Shown here: piece after piece, positions 52,888-62,991 of the stretch
Layout: each line of letters starts with the position of its first letter
Position numbering within the stretch: the stretch's first letter is position 1
Source of the DNA: Sphingomonas sp.
Lineage (GTDB): Bacteria; Pseudomonadota; Alphaproteobacteria; Sphingomonadales; Sphingomonadaceae
Assembly: GCA_019635535.1 (NCBI GenBank)
Contig: JAHBZH010000001.1
Coordinates: forward strand, 2,508,995-2,572,994
Direction of reading: 5' to 3'
DNA length: 64,000 nt
The notes under the pieces: generated by a model
The model's database searches: none
The model's input: the letters and a program-made list of their open reading frames with translations, nothing else
What the model was told of the DNA's origin: nothing
Position numbers and translations under genes: made by a program

Positions 52888-53733
52888 TCAATCCGGGCAG
52901 CGCGTCCATGCGTCGCGCGGCGAGGCCGGCAGATGATCGAGCGTATCGGCCACGTCGAACCAGCCGGATTCGCGCGCCTGCCGGTCGAGCAGATAGCCGT
53001 GCCCGGCGCCGTAGATCACGACAACACGCTCGTCCGGCCCGGCGAGGGCGCGCAGATTGTTGAGGATGCGCAGGTTGCGCGCATACCAGCTTCCCACCCA
53101 GGCCGCGCCCGGATTGGCCGTGTTGTCGCCGATCGCCGCGATCTCGTAATAACGTCGCTGATCGTGTGCCCGCGCCGATGGGAGATTGAGCTTTCGCAGC
53201 CAGGACGACACCGGAGTGCACGGCATCAGCGCCGCCTGCGCATTGACCTCCGCTTGCGCCACGCCCACCCGCGCGCGCCATGCATCGCCCTGGCCGTTCG
53301 CCTCGGCCCAGGCCGGATAATCGTAATCTTCCTCGACGCCCGGCGGCATCTCGTTCCAGTCCACCGCATGGACTCGCTCAAGCCCCAGCCGCGCCGCCAG
53401 CCGGAGCCCGATCTGGTCACGTTCGTCTGCGCTCAACCGATAGCGTCCGGCGCGATACTCGTTATAGCGGGCGTCGAGCCGGTCCTGCCGGCTCGCCGAC
53501 CATTCCACCGCCACCCGCGTCGGCCGGAAGGCCGCCAGCCGCTCGACGATCGCCTCGATCTCGCGCTGCCGTTCCGGCGTCGTCACGTCGGCGATGCGGA
53601 TGTTGACGATGTCCTGACCCGGATTGTCGAAATGCGGTGCGCCGACGATCAGCAGCGCCGGCCGCTCGCCATCGGCGGCCAGCGCCGGCACGGCCGCGAT
53701 CAGGCCCGCGAGCAGGGCGGTAAAAGGCTTCAT
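52888..53733 (-). CDS. Exported DUF5694 protein
   Basis: 281 aa with a signal peptide (KPFTALLAGLIAAVPALAA). The family blocks LLIVGAPHFDNPGQD (read from VGAPHF), VNIRIADVTTPERQREI, RPTRVAVEW and VVIYGAGHGYLLDR with a conserved His are visible, a TraB/ChaN-like alpha-beta arrangement. Function unknown. It lies 15 bases before tgt on the same strand and behind a palindromic, AT-rich promoter region (53749-53776), so it likely has its own regulated promoter. Confidence 0.85.
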   Translation of the reverse strand: MKPFTALLAGLIAAVPALAADGERPALLIVGAPHFDNPGQDIVNIRIADVTTPERQREIEAIVERLAAFRPTRVAVEWSASRQDRLDARYNEYRAGRYRLSADERDQIGLRLAARLGLERVHAVDWNEMPPGVEEDYDYPAWAEANGQGDAWRARVGVAQAEVNAQAALMPCTPVSSWLRKLNLPSARAHDQRRYYEIAAIGDNTANPGAAWVGSWYARNLRILNNLRALAGPDERVVVIYGAGHGYLLDRQARESGWFDVADTLDHLPASPRDAWTRCPD

Positions 53734-53748
53734 GCTGGAAACTCCGAG

Positions 53749-53776
53749 TTAGTGTAATACTAATATAATACACTAA
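53749..53776. promoter_or_regulatory. AT-rich palindrome before the DUF5694 gene
   Basis: TTAGTGTA (53749-53756) and TACACTAA (53769-53776) are exact inverted arms around ATACTAATATAA; the whole is a 28-base imperfect palindrome, ending 16 bases from the ATG at 53733. Its TATAAT-like centre may overlap the -10 element. The cognate regulator is unknown; GntR/YtrA-type operators look similar. Confidence 0.65.
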
Positions 53777-53791
53777 CAAGCCGAACCCAAG

Positions 53792-54697
53792 TCAAGCCTT
53801 GAGCGCAAGCTCCCAGATTTCGCCCATTTCGGGTTTGCCGAATGTGTGGTGGACTTCGGTCGAGACGATGCGGAATCCCGCGCCTTCATAGATGCGCCGC
53901 GCGCTCAGGAGGACGCTGTGGGTCCAGAGCCGGACCTTCGTATAGCCCGCCGCCCGCGCGAACTCGACGCATTCGCGCACCAGCGCGCCGCCGATACCCA
54001 GCCCGCGCGCCCAGGTTTCGACATGGAGGAGACGGAGCTGCCCGACGCCGCCGCCCGCATCGACCAGCATCACCGCGCCCGCCATCATGCCGGCCCGTTC
54101 GGCCACCCAGCATTGCTCGCGGCCCGGCTTGAACTCCCTTAGAAAGGCGGTGGTGACCTCGCCCAGCAGCACCTCCATCGGCCGGGCCCAGCCATAGGGT
54201 TCGTAGAGGATCGCCTGGCGCGCGGCGATCGTCGCCAGATCGCCGGTGCGAAAGGCGCGGATGTGCCAGGGCACCTCTTTGCCGCTCAGCAGCCCGATGA
54301 CGGTGGCGAGCGCGGCGACGAGCGTCTCGCGATCGCCTTCGCCCAGCCCCTCGATCCGTGCAGCGGTGACTTCGCATGTATGGGCGTCGAGGGCGGCGAA
54401 CATCGCGCGGCCCGCATCGGTCAGCGAAATCGGCCGCCGCCGCGCATCGCTGCCGCGCCCGCGCGCGATCCAGCCTTTCGCCTGGAACCGCCGCAGCATC
54501 CGGCTGACATAGCCCGCATCCAGCCCCAGCTCGGCCTGCAATTCGCTGGCCACCGGCGCGTCGCGCTGCGCGATCTCGTAGAGCAAGCGCGCCTCGGCCA
54601 GCGACAGCTCGCTCTCCATATAATGCGCGTCGAGCACCCCGGCGAAGCGTGTGTAGAAGCGATTGAATGCGCGCACGGCAGTGACGGCATCGGTCAT
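53792..54697 (-). CDS. MarR-family regulator fused to GNAT acetyltransferase
   Basis: 301 aa. Residues 1-145 form a winged-helix MarR domain (LSLAEARLLYEI, ASELQAELGLDAGYVSRMLRRF, RRPISLTDAG); residues 155-300 form a GNAT domain with the acetyl-CoA loop ARGLGIGGALVRECVEFA and LYEGAGFR-like ending IYEGAGFRIVSTE. Such bifunctional HTH/GNAT proteins are annotated widely; ligands are mostly unknown. A near-perfect 25-base palindrome stands 19 bases before its ATG, suggesting autoregulation. Confidence 0.92.
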   Translation of the reverse strand: MTDAVTAVRAFNRFYTRFAGVLDAHYMESELSLAEARLLYEIAQRDAPVASELQAELGLDAGYVSRMLRRFQAKGWIARGRGSDARRRPISLTDAGRAMFAALDAHTCEVTAARIEGLGEGDRETLVAALATVIGLLSGKEVPWHIRAFRTGDLATIAARQAILYEPYGWARPMEVLLGEVTTAFLREFKPGREQCWVAERAGMMAGAVMLVDAGGGVGQLRLLHVETWARGLGIGGALVRECVEFARAAGYTKVRLWTHSVLLSARRIYEGAGFRIVSTEVHHTFGKPEMGEIWELALKA

Positions 54698-54715
54698 GGC
54701 CGATGGGATGCGCTC

Positions 54716-54740
54716 ATATAGTTGCCAATGTCAACTATAT
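54716..54740. promoter_or_regulatory. Operator palindrome for the MarR-GNAT gene
   Basis: ATATAGTTG (54716-54724) and CAACTATAT (54732-54740) are exact inverted 9-mers, and the inner CA/TG pair (54726-54727 and 54729-54730) also matches, so only one position pair of 25 is broken. The GTTGNCAATGNCAAC core is of classical MarR type. It abuts the queA stop codon at 54741. Confidence 0.8.
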
Positions 54741-55769
54741 TCACCTGGGCAGCAGCAGGCTCGCATCTCCGTAAGAATAAAAGCGGTAGCCCTCCACAAT
54801 CGCGTGCGCATAGGCTTTTTGCATCGTTTCCAAGCCCATCAGCGCCGAGACCAGCATGAACAGGGTCGAGCGTGGCAGGTGGAAATTGGTGACGAGACCG
54901 TCGATCGCGCGGAAACGGTAGCCGGGCGTGATGAAGATCGCAGTGTCGCCCTCGAACGGACGCACCCTCCCCGCTTCGTCCGCCGCGCTTTCCAGCAGGC
55001 GCAGCGAGGTCGTTCCCACCGCGACGATCCGGCCGCCCGCCGCGCGCGCCGCGTCGAGCCGCGCGGCGGTGGCCGCGTCGATCCGGCCCCATTCGGCGTG
55101 CATGACATGCGCGGCGGTGTCGTCCGCCTTGACCGGCAGGAAGGTGCCCGCGCCGACATGCAGGGTCAGCGTCTCGTGGCCGATCCCGGCCTCGGCCAGC
55201 GCGGCCATCAGCTTCGGCGTGAAATGGAGCGCCGCGGTCGGCGCCGCCACCGCGCCTTTCTCGCGCGCGAACATCGTCTGGTAATCCTCGGCGTCGCGCG
55301 CGTCGGCGGCGCGCTTGCCGGCGATATAGGGCGGCAGCGGCATCCGCCCGGCGCGTTCGAGCAGCAGCTCGACCGGCTCGTCGCCTTCGAAGCTCAGCAG
55401 AAAGGAGCCGTCCGCCGCCTTGCCCGAAGCGACCGCGCCGACGCCCGCGCCGAAATCGATCCGTTCGCCGTCGCGCAGCCTCCTGGCGTTGCGCACGAAG
55501 GCGCGCCAGGCGCGCGGCCCCGCGCGCTTGTGCAAGGTCGCGCCGATCCGCGCCTCCCCGCGCACCCCCTCGAGCTGGGCGGGAATGACGCGGGTGTCGT
55601 TGAACACCAGCACGTCGCCCCGCCGCAGCAGGCGCGGCAAATCGGTCACGGCACGATCGGCGAGGCCGGCGGGCGACACCGCGAGCAGCCGCGCCGCATC
55701 GCGTGGGGAAGCGGGCCTCAGCGCGATCCGGTCCGGCGGCAGATCGAAATCGAAAAGGTCGACGCGCAC
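54741..55769 (-). CDS. queA: S-adenosylmethionine:tRNA ribosyltransferase-isomerase
   Basis: 342 aa from a GTG at 55769 ([16 protein letters not shown]), one base after the isomerase stop. Family blocks [37 protein letters not shown] (read in parts), [14 protein letters not shown], and a C-terminal [14 protein letters not shown] are all present. It makes epoxyqueuosine from preQ1-tRNA using the ribose of SAM. It probably shares the transcript of ppiase-coaD-ispA. Confidence 0.96.
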   Translation of the reverse strand: MRVDLFDFDLPPDRIALRPASPRDAARLLAVSPAGLADRAVTDLPRLLRRGDVLVFNDTRVIPAQLEGVRGEARIGATLHKRAGPRAWRAFVRNARRLRDGERIDFGAGVGAVASGKAADGSFLLSFEGDEPVELLLERAGRMPLPPYIAGKRAADARDAEDYQTMFAREKGAVAAPTAALHFTPKLMAALAEAGIGHETLTLHVGAGTFLPVKADDTAAHVMHAEWGRIDAATAARLDAARAAGGRIVAVGTTSLRLLESAADEAGRVRPFEGDTAIFITPGYRFRAIDGLVTNFHLPRSTLFMLVSALMGLETMQKAYAHAIVEGYRFYSYGDASLLLPR

Positions 55770-55770
55770 C

Positions 55771-56496
55771 TTAGCGGGGCGGCTGTGCCGCCGGATTGTC
55801 GGGCGCGGGCACCAGCACGACCGGCGTCCCGGGGGGAACGCGCGCCGGTGCCGACTGCGCCGCGGCGGCCAGCCGGTCGGCCTCCGCGCGCAGCTGGTCG
55901 GCGCTCATCGGGGGCACATTGTCGGAGCCGATGGAAGCGCGGACGATCCGGCCCGGCGCCAGCGGCGGCTCGCCGCGCTCCAGCGCATCGACATAAGCCA
56001 TGCCGCTCACCACCCGTCCGAGCATCGTATAGTTGCGGTCCATGTTCAGCCGGGGCGCGAGCATGATGTAGAACTGGCTGTTGGCGCTGTTCGAATCCTG
56101 CGTGCGCGCCATGCCGAGCGCGCCGCGCATATGCGGCAGGCCATTGAACTCGGCATCGAGATTGGGAAGATCGGAATCGCCGGTGCCGGTGCCGGTCGGA
56201 TCGCCGCCCTGGGCCATGAAGCCTTCGATCACCCGGTGGAAGACAAGGCCGTTGTAGAAGCCCCGCCGGGTCAGCGTCTTGATCCGCTCGACATGATTCG
56301 GCGCGACATCCGGCCGCAACTGGATCGAGACCCGCCCGCCGGTGGACAGATCGAGATGCCAGGTGTTTTCCGCCTCCAGCGGCGGGGTCGGCGGCGGCGC
56401 GGCGGGGGCGGACACCGACGCGCCCTGCGCGGCGAGCACGCCGGCCATGAACAGGCCGGTCAATCCGGCGAACAGGTAACGCAAGCGCATGGCCAT
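55771..56496 (-). CDS. Exported cyclophilin-type peptidyl-prolyl isomerase
   Basis: 241 aa with a signal peptide ([23 protein letters not shown]) and a cyclophilin domain: [34 protein letters not shown] in parts (FHRVI and FMAQGGD), SQFYIML (FFI-like) and LGRVVSGM. It folds proline-containing proteins in the periplasm. The C-terminal 45 residues are Ala/Pro-rich and likely flexible. Two ATG codons (56496 and 56490) are usable. Confidence 0.92.
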   Translation of the reverse strand: MAMRLRYLFAGLTGLFMAGVLAAQGASVSAPAAPPPTPPLEAENTWHLDLSTGGRVSIQLRPDVAPNHVERIKTLTRRGFYNGLVFHRVIEGFMAQGGDPTGTGTGDSDLPNLDAEFNGLPHMRGALGMARTQDSNSANSQFYIMLAPRLNMDRNYTMLGRVVSGMAYVDALERGEPPLAPGRIVRASIGSDNVPPMSADQLRAEADRLAAAAQSAPARVPPGTPVVLVPAPDNPAAQPPR

Positions 56497-56564
56497 GACT
56501 CGATGATCCCGATGGTGGAGTTGGAGGATTAGTAATGCGCCGTCGGGCGCGCCTCAAGCGCGGA

Positions 56565-57065
56565 TCAGCTTCCCTTGCGCCCGATCCGTTCGACCCGCGC
56601 GCGTACCTCGTCCGCCACCGTCGGGGTGACGAAGCGGACGATGGCGCCGCCATAGAGCGCGATCTCCTTGACCAGCTTCGACGCGATCGGCTGGAGCGAC
56701 ACGTCGGCCATCAGGAAGATCGTCTCGATGTCGTCGTTGAGCTGCTGGTTCATGCCGGCCATCTGATATTCGTATTCGAAATCGGCGACGGCGCGCAGCC
56801 CGCGCACGATCATCGCCGCGCCCTCGCGCACCGCGAAATCCATCAGCAGCGAATCGAAGGCGACGACGCTGATATTGCCGGGTACGTCTTGCGTCTCGCG
56901 CACGACCATCGCGAGCCGTTCCTCCACCGTGAACATCGGCGATTTGGAGGGATTGGTCGTCACCCCGATCACCAGCTTGTCGACCAGATGCGCGGCGCGC
57001 CGGATGATGTCCATGTGGCCGAGCGTGATCGGATCGAACGTGCCCGGATAGACCGCTGTCTTCAT
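56565..57065 (-). CDS. coaD: Phosphopantetheine adenylyltransferase
   Basis: 166 aa from the ATG at 57065 with GGGGGAACGAG before it. T/HxGH nucleotidyltransferase motif TLGHMDII, the front strand AVYPGTFDPIT, RGLRAVADFEYE, and the ISSS-like LQPIASKLVKEIA region. It makes dephospho-CoA from phosphopantetheine, the penultimate step in CoA synthesis. Cotranscribed with ispA and the isomerase. Confidence 0.96.
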   Translation of the reverse strand: MKTAVYPGTFDPITLGHMDIIRRAAHLVDKLVIGVTTNPSKSPMFTVEERLAMVVRETQDVPGNISVVAFDSLLMDFAVREGAAMIVRGLRAVADFEYEYQMAGMNQQLNDDIETIFLMADVSLQPIASKLVKEIALYGGAIVRFVTPTVADEVRARVERIGRKGS

Positions 57066-57085
57066 CTCGTTCCCCCGATCCCGGC

Positions 57086-57997
57086 TCAATGATCCCGCTC
57101 GACCGCGAAGCGGGCGACGGCGCGCAGCAGGTCCGCCTCCGGGCCGAAGCCGCGCAGCTGGTCGATCGCCTGATCGACCAGCGCATGGGCCTGCCGGCGC
57201 GCGCGCTCGGCGCCGAGCAGCGACACGAAGGTTTCCTTGCCCGCGTCGCTGTCCTTGCCGACGCGCTTGCCGGCCTTTTCCTCGCTGCCTTCATGGTCGA
57301 GCAGGTCGTCGGCGATCTGGAAGGCGAGGCCGATGTCGCGGGCATAGCCGCGCAGGCCGGTGCGTCCCTCGGGCGGCACCTTGCCCATGATCGCCGCCGC
57401 CTCCAGGCACCAGCCGATCAGCGCGCCGGTCTTGAGCTGCTGCAACCGAGTGACGGCGGCGAGATCGAGCGTCATCTCCTCGGCCATCAGGTCCATCACC
57501 TGCCCGCCCGCCATGCCGTCCGGCCCGGAGGCGCGGGCCAGGGTGGCGGCCAGCTCAACGCGGACGAACGGGTCCTCGTGCGTCGCCTCGTCGGCGAGAA
57601 TCTCGAAAGCCAGCGCATGAAGGGAATCGCCGGCGAGGATGGCGGTGCATTCGTCATAGGCGCGGTGCAGCGTCGGCTTGCCCCGGCGCAGGTCGTCATC
57701 GTCCATGCAGGGCAGATCGTCATGGATCAGCGAATAGACATGGATGCATTCCACCGCGAGAGCGGCGCGCAGCGCCCGCGCCCGATCGACCTTGAATAGC
57801 GTGCAGCCGGCCGTCACCAGCAACGGCCGCATCCGCTTGCCACCGCCGATCGCCGCATAGCGCATCGCATCGTAAAGCCGCGCGCGCGGATCGGCGGGAA
57901 CCGGCAGCAACGCATCGAAGGCGCGGTCGATCTCCGCGCCGATCTCGGCGAGCGCCGATGCCAGAGTCGGCGACGGAGCGTCCACCGCCGGTATCAT
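57086..57997 (-). CDS. ispA: Polyprenyl (farnesyl) diphosphate synthase
   Basis: 303 aa from the ATG at 57997. First Asp-rich motif [18 protein letters not shown] and second [11 protein letters not shown] mark a short-chain trans-prenyltransferase; GGKRMRPLL binds IPP. It builds farnesyl (or geranylgeranyl) diphosphate. Its ATG overlaps the xseB stop (ATGA), the usual xseB-ispA arrangement; dxs is not in this window. Confidence 0.95.
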   Translation of the reverse strand: MIPAVDAPSPTLASALAEIGAEIDRAFDALLPVPADPRARLYDAMRYAAIGGGKRMRPLLVTAGCTLFKVDRARALRAALAVECIHVYSLIHDDLPCMDDDDLRRGKPTLHRAYDECTAILAGDSLHALAFEILADEATHEDPFVRVELAATLARASGPDGMAGGQVMDLMAEEMTLDLAAVTRLQQLKTGALIGWCLEAAAIMGKVPPEGRTGLRGYARDIGLAFQIADDLLDHEGSEEKAGKRVGKDSDAGKETFVSLLGAERARRQAHALVDQAIDQLRGFGPEADLLRAVARFAVERDH

Positions 57998-58242
57998 TCG
58001 CCGCCGAACGGCGTCGTGCCCGCGGGCGCGCCGTCCGGCCCGAACTGGATTGCCTCGATCCGCGCCTGCGCCGCCTGCAGCCGCGCCTCGCATTGCCGCT
58101 TCAGCCGGTCGCCTTCCTCATAGAGCTTGATGGCGTCATCAAGCGGCGCCTCGCCGCTTTCGAGCCGGCGCACGATCTCCTCCAGCCGTTTCAGCGCGGC
58201 TTCGAACGAGAGTTCGGCAATGTCGCCCCCGGTGTCGGTCAT
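57994..58242 (-). CDS. xseB: Exodeoxyribonuclease VII small subunit
   Basis: 82 aa: [39 protein letters not shown] (cited by its ends [14 protein letters not shown] and [10 protein letters not shown]) is the XseB helix pair, followed by [13 protein letters not shown]. It supports XseA in single-strand DNA degradation. ATG at 58242; its stop overlaps ispA by 4 bases. Confidence 0.95.
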   Translation of the reverse strand: MTDTGGDIAELSFEAALKRLEEIVRRLESGEAPLDDAIKLYEEGDRLKRQCEARLQAAQARIEAIQFGPDGAPAGTTPFGGE

Positions 58243-58273
58243 GCCACAGCTTTGAGCGCGGCGGCGGCCAGGG

Positions 58274-59422
58274 TCAAGCCGAGGCGATCGCCCGATACCA
58301 ATGGACGCCGTCGCGAACCTCGCGCGCCGCACGCCCGTCGACCTCGAGATGGCGCAGGTGGGCGAGCGCCTCGCCGGTGGCGAGGCCGATATGATCGCCC
58401 ACCGCGCGGGCGAAGAGCACGCCGAAACAGTCCACCGCGCGGCGCGGCTCGGCGAGATGGGCATGGAGCGCGTCGAGCCGGCCGCGATGCCCTTCGGCCA
58501 GCGCGTCGAGCCGCGTGTGCAGCCCGGTGAATGGCTCGCCATGCGACGGCAGGACGAGGAGCTCGTCGGGCAGCGTGCGCAGCTTCGCGATCGAGGCGAG
58601 CCAGTCACCAAGCGGATCGGCTTCCGGCTCGCTGAGCGACAGCGAGACGTTCGACGTAATCCGCGGCAACACCTGATCGCCGGCGATCATCAGCTTGTCC
58701 GCGTCGTTCACGAGGCAGGCATGTTCGGGCGAATGACCGCTGCCCACCACCACGTGCCAGTCGCGCGCGCCGATACGGACGCTGTCGCCCTCCTCCATCC
58801 GCACGAAGCTGACCGGCACCGGGCTAACCATCGCGGCGAAACGGCCCCAGCCTTTCTCCGCTTCCGCCGCGATCGCCTCCGCGCTCCAGCCGGCGGCGCG
58901 CCAGTAGACGAGCGCTTCGGCCGGCGGGGCGTCGCGTATGTCGGCGGTGAGCATCCGGGCGAACAGCCATTCGCCGCGTGTCGCCCACAGCCGCACGCCG
59001 AACCGCTCGGTCAGCCAGCCGGCGAGGCCGATATGGTCGGGATGGAAATGGGTGACGATGACGCGCGTTACCGCTCGCCCGGCGAGCGAACCGGCGAGCA
59101 ACGTCTCCCAGGCTTCCCGCGACGGCGGGATGTCGAGCCCGGTATCGACCAGCGCGACGCCCGCGCCGTCCTCGATCACCCAGATGTTGATATGGTTGAG
59201 CGGCCCCGGCACGGGTAGCCGGGTCCAGCCGACCCCGTCGGCGATCTCGATCAGCGCGCCATATTCAGGCCCGGAGCGCCCGAGCGGATAGGTCAGGCCG
59301 CGATGGGTATAGGCGCCGGACGTCAGCGAGGCGTCCGGCGACGTGCCCTCAGCTGCGGAAGGGATCGACAAAGCCCTGGTCGGCTTCGCTGGCGCCTTCG
59401 GCGGCAAGCGCGGCTTCGGCAT
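58274..59422 (-). CDS. Metallo-beta-lactamase-fold hydrolase
   Basis: 382 aa if started at the ATG at 59422; that start overlaps the 3' end of trcR by 74 bases, and a TTG at 59371 is a shorter choice. Zinc motif [13 protein letters not shown], then [14 protein letters not shown] and PSHGEPF with the remaining ligands. The C-terminal helical domain resembles LACTB2/glyoxalase-II-type hydrolases with a winged-helix end. Substrate unknown. Lies 31 bases before xseB on the same strand. Confidence 0.88.
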   Translation of the reverse strand: MPKPRLPPKAPAKPTRALSIPSAAEGTSPDASLTSGAYTHRGLTYPLGRSGPEYGALIEIADGVGWTRLPVPGPLNHINIWVIEDGAGVALVDTGLDIPPSREAWETLLAGSLAGRAVTRVIVTHFHPDHIGLAGWLTERFGVRLWATRGEWLFARMLTADIRDAPPAEALVYWRAAGWSAEAIAAEAEKGWGRFAAMVSPVPVSFVRMEEGDSVRIGARDWHVVVGSGHSPEHACLVNDADKLMIAGDQVLPRITSNVSLSLSEPEADPLGDWLASIAKLRTLPDELLVLPSHGEPFTGLHTRLDALAEGHRGRLDALHAHLAEPRRAVDCFGVLFARAVGDHIGLATGEALAHLRHLEVDGRAAREVRDGVHWYRAIASA

Positions 59423-60032
59423 CCCGTGTCGCCTGCTCGCGCTCGGCGCGCAGCTCCTCGATCAAGGCGGCGCGGTCACGGTCCATGCCGGCGTCCTGGC
59501 GCGACGGATCGAGGCCGGCGGCCTTGGCGGCCTTGGCCACCGAGGCATCCAGCTCGCGCTGCGAGGTGAGGCCGAGCGTGACGGGATCCTTGGGCTGGAT
59601 GTTGGCGATGTTCCAGTGGCTGCGTTCGCGGATCGCCTGGATGGTTGAGCGGGTCGTGCCGATCAGCTTGCCGATCTGGCCGTCCGACAGCTCCGGATGG
59701 TTGCGGATCAGCCAGGCGACACCGTCCGGCTTGTCCTGCCGCTTGGAGACGGGCGTATAGCGCGGCCCCTTGGTCCGCACCGCCTGATCCGGCTCCTTCT
59801 GCATCTGCAGCTTGTAGGCCGGATCGTTCTGGCCCTTCTCGATCTCGTCCATGGTGAGCTCGCCCGAGCGCAGCGGATCGCGCCCGGTCAGCTTGGTCGC
59901 GGCGGTGTCGTCGGCGATCGCCTGGACTTCGAGGATGTGGAGACCGCAGAACTGGGCGATCTGCTCGAAAGTGAGCGCGGTGTTGTCGACGAGCCAGCTG
60001 GCCGTCGCGTGGGGCATGAGCGGCTGGGCCAT
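59349..60032 (-). CDS. trcR: DUF1013 cell-cycle transcriptional regulator (TrcR family)
   Basis: 227 aa from the ATG at 60032, preceded by GGAGGATTCC. Highly conserved alphaproteobacterial block: WLVDNTALTFEQIAQFCGLH (20 residues shown), GRDPLRSGELTMDEI, HPELSDGQIGKLIGTTRSTI with two HTH-like segments and HWNIANIQPKDPVTLGLTSQ. The family includes Caulobacter TrcR, a chromatin-associated transcription factor. C-terminal third is Ala/Glu-rich. Divergent from cysNC. Confidence 0.9.
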   Translation of the reverse strand: MAQPLMPHATASWLVDNTALTFEQIAQFCGLHILEVQAIADDTAATKLTGRDPLRSGELTMDEIEKGQNDPAYKLQMQKEPDQAVRTKGPRYTPVSKRQDKPDGVAWLIRNHPELSDGQIGKLIGTTRSTIQAIRERSHWNIANIQPKDPVTLGLTSQRELDASVAKAAKAAGLDPSRQDAGMDRDRAALIEELRAEREQATRDAEAALAAEGASEADQGFVDPFRS

Positions 60033-60162
60033 GGAATCCTCCGGAAACAATAAGGGCCGCCCCTCGCGGAGCGGCCGGTGCGTGGGCGCGATTTAGGCGC
60101 GCCTGCCGCGCGGCGCAAGCCAAAGCGTTTGAAAAGCGGCGGACGGCCGGTAACTAGCGATC

Positions 60163-61947
60163 ATGGCCACGCTGCTGCGCTTCATCACCTGCGGATCGGT
60201 GGACGACGGCAAGTCCACGCTGATCGGCCGGCTGTTGAAGGACAGCGGGGCGTTGCCCGAGGACCGGGCGGCCGACCTCGCCGATCTCGCCTTCGTCGCC
60301 GACGGGCTCGAGGCCGAGCGCGAACAGGGCATCACCATCGATGTTGCGCACCTGTCCTTCGCGACGCCGCGCCGGCGCTTCATCCTCGCCGACGCGCCGG
60401 GACACGAGCAATATACCCGCAACATGGCGACCGGCGCGTCGAACGCGGAACTGGCCATCGTGCTGGTGGACGCGACGAAGGGCGTGCTGGCGCAGACCCG
60501 GCGCCATGCGGTCATCGCCCGCCTGCTCGGCATCCGCAGCTTCTGCCTGGCGGTGAACAAGCTGGACCTGCTCGATTTCGACGAAGACCGCTTTACGGCG
60601 ATTCGCGACGATTTCGCCGCCTTCCTCGCCGAAGCGGGCGGTGCCGAGCTTACCGCCATTCCGCTCGCCGCGCTGCACGGCGACAATGTCGTTACCCGGT
60701 CCGTCCGCACCGCCTGGTATGACGGGCCGACCCTGATCGAGCATCTGGAGCGGGTGGAGATCGCGGCCGCGCCGGATGGGCCGCTGCGGCTGCCGGTCCA
60801 GCAAGTGATCCGCGACAATGGCGACCGCTTCTATGCCGGGACGATCGCCGCAGGAACCGTCGCGCCCGGCGACGAAGTGACGATCCAGCCGTCCGGGCGG
60901 CGGACGCGGGTGGCGCGGATCGTGACGATGGACGACGATCTGGATCGGGCAGGCACCGGCCAGTCGATCGCGCTGGCCCTCGCCGAGCATGTCGATTGCG
61001 CGCGCGGCGACATGATCTGCGCGCCCGACGCGGCGCCGCAAGCCGCCGACCAGTTCGAGGCCAGCCTGATCTGGATGGACGAGGCGCCGCTGCTGCCCGG
61101 CCGCCATTATCTGCTGAAGATCGGCACCCAGACCGTCCCGGCGACGGTGCAGAAGCCCAAGCACCGGGTCTGCGTCGAGACGATGGCGCGGCTGGCGGCG
61201 AAGACGCTGGAGCTGAACGAGATCGGCGTGGCCAATGTCTGGACCGCGCGGCCGATCCTGTTCGAGCCCTATGAGACGAACCGGACGCTCGGCGGCTTCA
61301 TCCTGATCGACCGGACGAGCAACGCGACGGTCGCCGCCGGGATGATCCACTTCGCGCTGCACCGGGCGGAGAATGTCCACGCCCAGGCGCTGGCGATCAC
61401 GCCGGAGCGGCGCGCGGCGCTGATGGGACAAACGCCGCGCCTGCTCTGGTTCACCGGGCTCAGCGGCGCGGGCAAATCGACCATCGCCAATCTGGTCGAG
61501 GCGAAGCTGCACGCGCTGGGGCGGCATACGTTCCTGATGGACGGCGACAATGTGCGGCTCGGCCTCAATCGCGATCTCGGCTTCACCGCCGCCGACCGGG
61601 TCGAGAATATCCGCCGGGCGGGCGAGGCGGCGAAGCTGATGACCGATGCCGGCCTGATCGTGCTCGCCGCCTTCATCAGCCCGTTCCGCGCCGAGCGGGA
61701 GATGGTGCGCGCGATGCTGGGCGAAGGGCGCTTCGTCGAGATCTTCGTCGATACGCCGCTGGCGGAGGCCGAGCGGCGCGACGAGAAGGGGCTCTATGCG
61801 CGGGCGCGGGCCGGGGAGATCGCCAATTTCACCGGCATCGGATCGCCCTATGAGCCGCCCGAGGCGCCGGAGCTCCGGATCGACACGACGGCGATGCGCG
61901 CCGAGGAGGCGGCGGACGCGATCGTCCGCTATGTGGAGGGGGTATGA
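60163..61947 (+). CDS. cysNC: Bifunctional sulfate adenylyltransferase GTPase subunit / APS kinase
   Basis: 594 aa. CysN half: G1 GSVDDGKST (11-19), [12 protein letters not shown] switch region, NKLDLLD; then two beta-barrels. CysC half from about residue 430: P-loop [21 protein letters not shown] with the phosphorylated Ser position and [12 protein letters not shown]. The protein would activate sulfate to PAPS together with CysD, which is not upstream or elsewhere in the window. No strong Shine-Dalgarno is seen before the ATG. The TIGR03032 gene overlaps its stop (ATGA). Confidence 0.94.
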   Translation: MATLLRFITCGSVDDGKSTLIGRLLKDSGALPEDRAADLADLAFVADGLEAEREQGITIDVAHLSFATPRRRFILADAPGHEQYTRNMATGASNAELAIVLVDATKGVLAQTRRHAVIARLLGIRSFCLAVNKLDLLDFDEDRFTAIRDDFAAFLAEAGGAELTAIPLAALHGDNVVTRSVRTAWYDGPTLIEHLERVEIAAAPDGPLRLPVQQVIRDNGDRFYAGTIAAGTVAPGDEVTIQPSGRRTRVARIVTMDDDLDRAGTGQSIALALAEHVDCARGDMICAPDAAPQAADQFEASLIWMDEAPLLPGRHYLLKIGTQTVPATVQKPKHRVCVETMARLAAKTLELNEIGVANVWTARPILFEPYETNRTLGGFILIDRTSNATVAAGMIHFALHRAENVHAQALAITPERRAALMGQTPRLLWFTGLSGAGKSTIANLVEAKLHALGRHTFLMDGDNVRLGLNRDLGFTAADRVENIRRAGEAAKLMTDAGLIVLAAFISPFRAEREMVRAMLGEGRFVEIFVDTPLAEAERRDEKGLYARARAGEIANFTGIGSPYEPPEAPELRIDTTAMRAEEAADAIVRYVEGV

Positions 61948-62990
61948 GCGACGATCTCGACACCCGCATCACCGCCTCGCGCGGGCTCGCCCGCTGGCTG
62001 GAGCGGCAGCGCTGCAGCCTCGCCTTCACCTCCTATCAGACGGGACGGCTGTTCCTGGTCGGGCGGATGGGCGACGGGCGCCTCTCCTTCCACCACCAGC
62101 GCTTCGAGCGGGCGACCGGCCTCGCCGCCACCCGCCAGCGCCTCTACCTCGCCGCCGGGCACCAAGTCTGGCGGCTGGAGAACGTGCTGGGCGAGGCGGA
62201 ACGGGTGAGCGGCGATTACGATCGGCTCTACGTTCCGCGTGCCGCGCAGACGACCGGCGATATCGACCTGCACGAGCTGGCGATCGACGGCGGCGGCCGG
62301 CCGGTCTTCGTCGCCAGCCGCTACAATTGCCTGGCGACGTTCAGCACGACGCACGGCTTTGCGCCGGTGTGGAAGCCTGGCTTCATCTCGAAGCTGGCAG
62401 CGGAGGATCGCTGCCATCTGAACGGCCTCGCCATGAAGGACGGCGCGCCGGCTTATGCGACCGCGGTGGCGGCGTGCGACGTGGCCGAGGGCTGGCGCGA
62501 GCGGCGGGGAGCTGGCGGCGTGCTGATCGACATCGCCGCCGACCGGATCGTGGCCGAAGGGCTGTCCATGCCGCACAGCCCGCGCGTCGCGGAGGACGGC
62601 ACGGTCTGGCTGCTCGATTCCGGGCGGGGCGCGATCGTGCGGGTCGATCCGGGGAGCGGGGCGCGGACCGAGCTGGCCTTCTGTCCGGGCTTCCTGCGCG
62701 GGCTGGCGCTGCATGGCGGCCATGCGATCGTGACCCTGTCGCTACCGCGCGAGAGCGCGTTCGAAGGACTGCCGATCGCCGAGGAGCTGGCGAAGCGCGG
62801 GGCGGCGCCCTGGTGCGGGATTGCGGTCATCGACCCGGCCAGCGGCGACATGGTGCAATGGCTGCGGCTGGAGGGCGCGGTCAGCGAGCTGTTCGAGGTG
62901 GCGGTCATCGCGGACGTCGCCTGCCCGATGGCGATCGGACCGGGGACGGCGGAGATGCGGGACGTGACCTCGTTCGAGGCCCTACCTTAA
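61944..62990 (+). CDS. TIGR03032 family protein
   Basis: 348 aa, no signal peptide. Blocks typical of the family: [55 protein letters not shown] and [19 protein letters not shown] beta-propeller-like protein of unknown activity. Its start overlaps the cysNC stop, so it is translationally coupled to PAPS synthesis; TIGR03032 genes are often found with sulfotransferases, which suggests a role in sulfated product formation (inference). Confidence 0.85.
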   Translation: MSDDLDTRITASRGLARWLERQRCSLAFTSYQTGRLFLVGRMGDGRLSFHHQRFERATGLAATRQRLYLAAGHQVWRLENVLGEAERVSGDYDRLYVPRAAQTTGDIDLHELAIDGGGRPVFVASRYNCLATFSTTHGFAPVWKPGFISKLAAEDRCHLNGLAMKDGAPAYATAVAACDVAEGWRERRGAGGVLIDIAADRIVAEGLSMPHSPRVAEDGTVWLLDSGRGAIVRVDPGSGARTELAFCPGFLRGLALHGGHAIVTLSLPRESAFEGLPIAEELAKRGAAPWCGIAVIDPASGDMVQWLRLEGAVSELFEVAVIADVACPMAIGPGTAEMRDVTSFEALP

Positions 62991-62991
62991 G

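Noticed and set aside
60163..61947. Translation factor or EF-Tu-like GTPase
   Set aside because: The C-terminal APS kinase domain and the CysN-specific GSVDDGKST loop identify CysNC.
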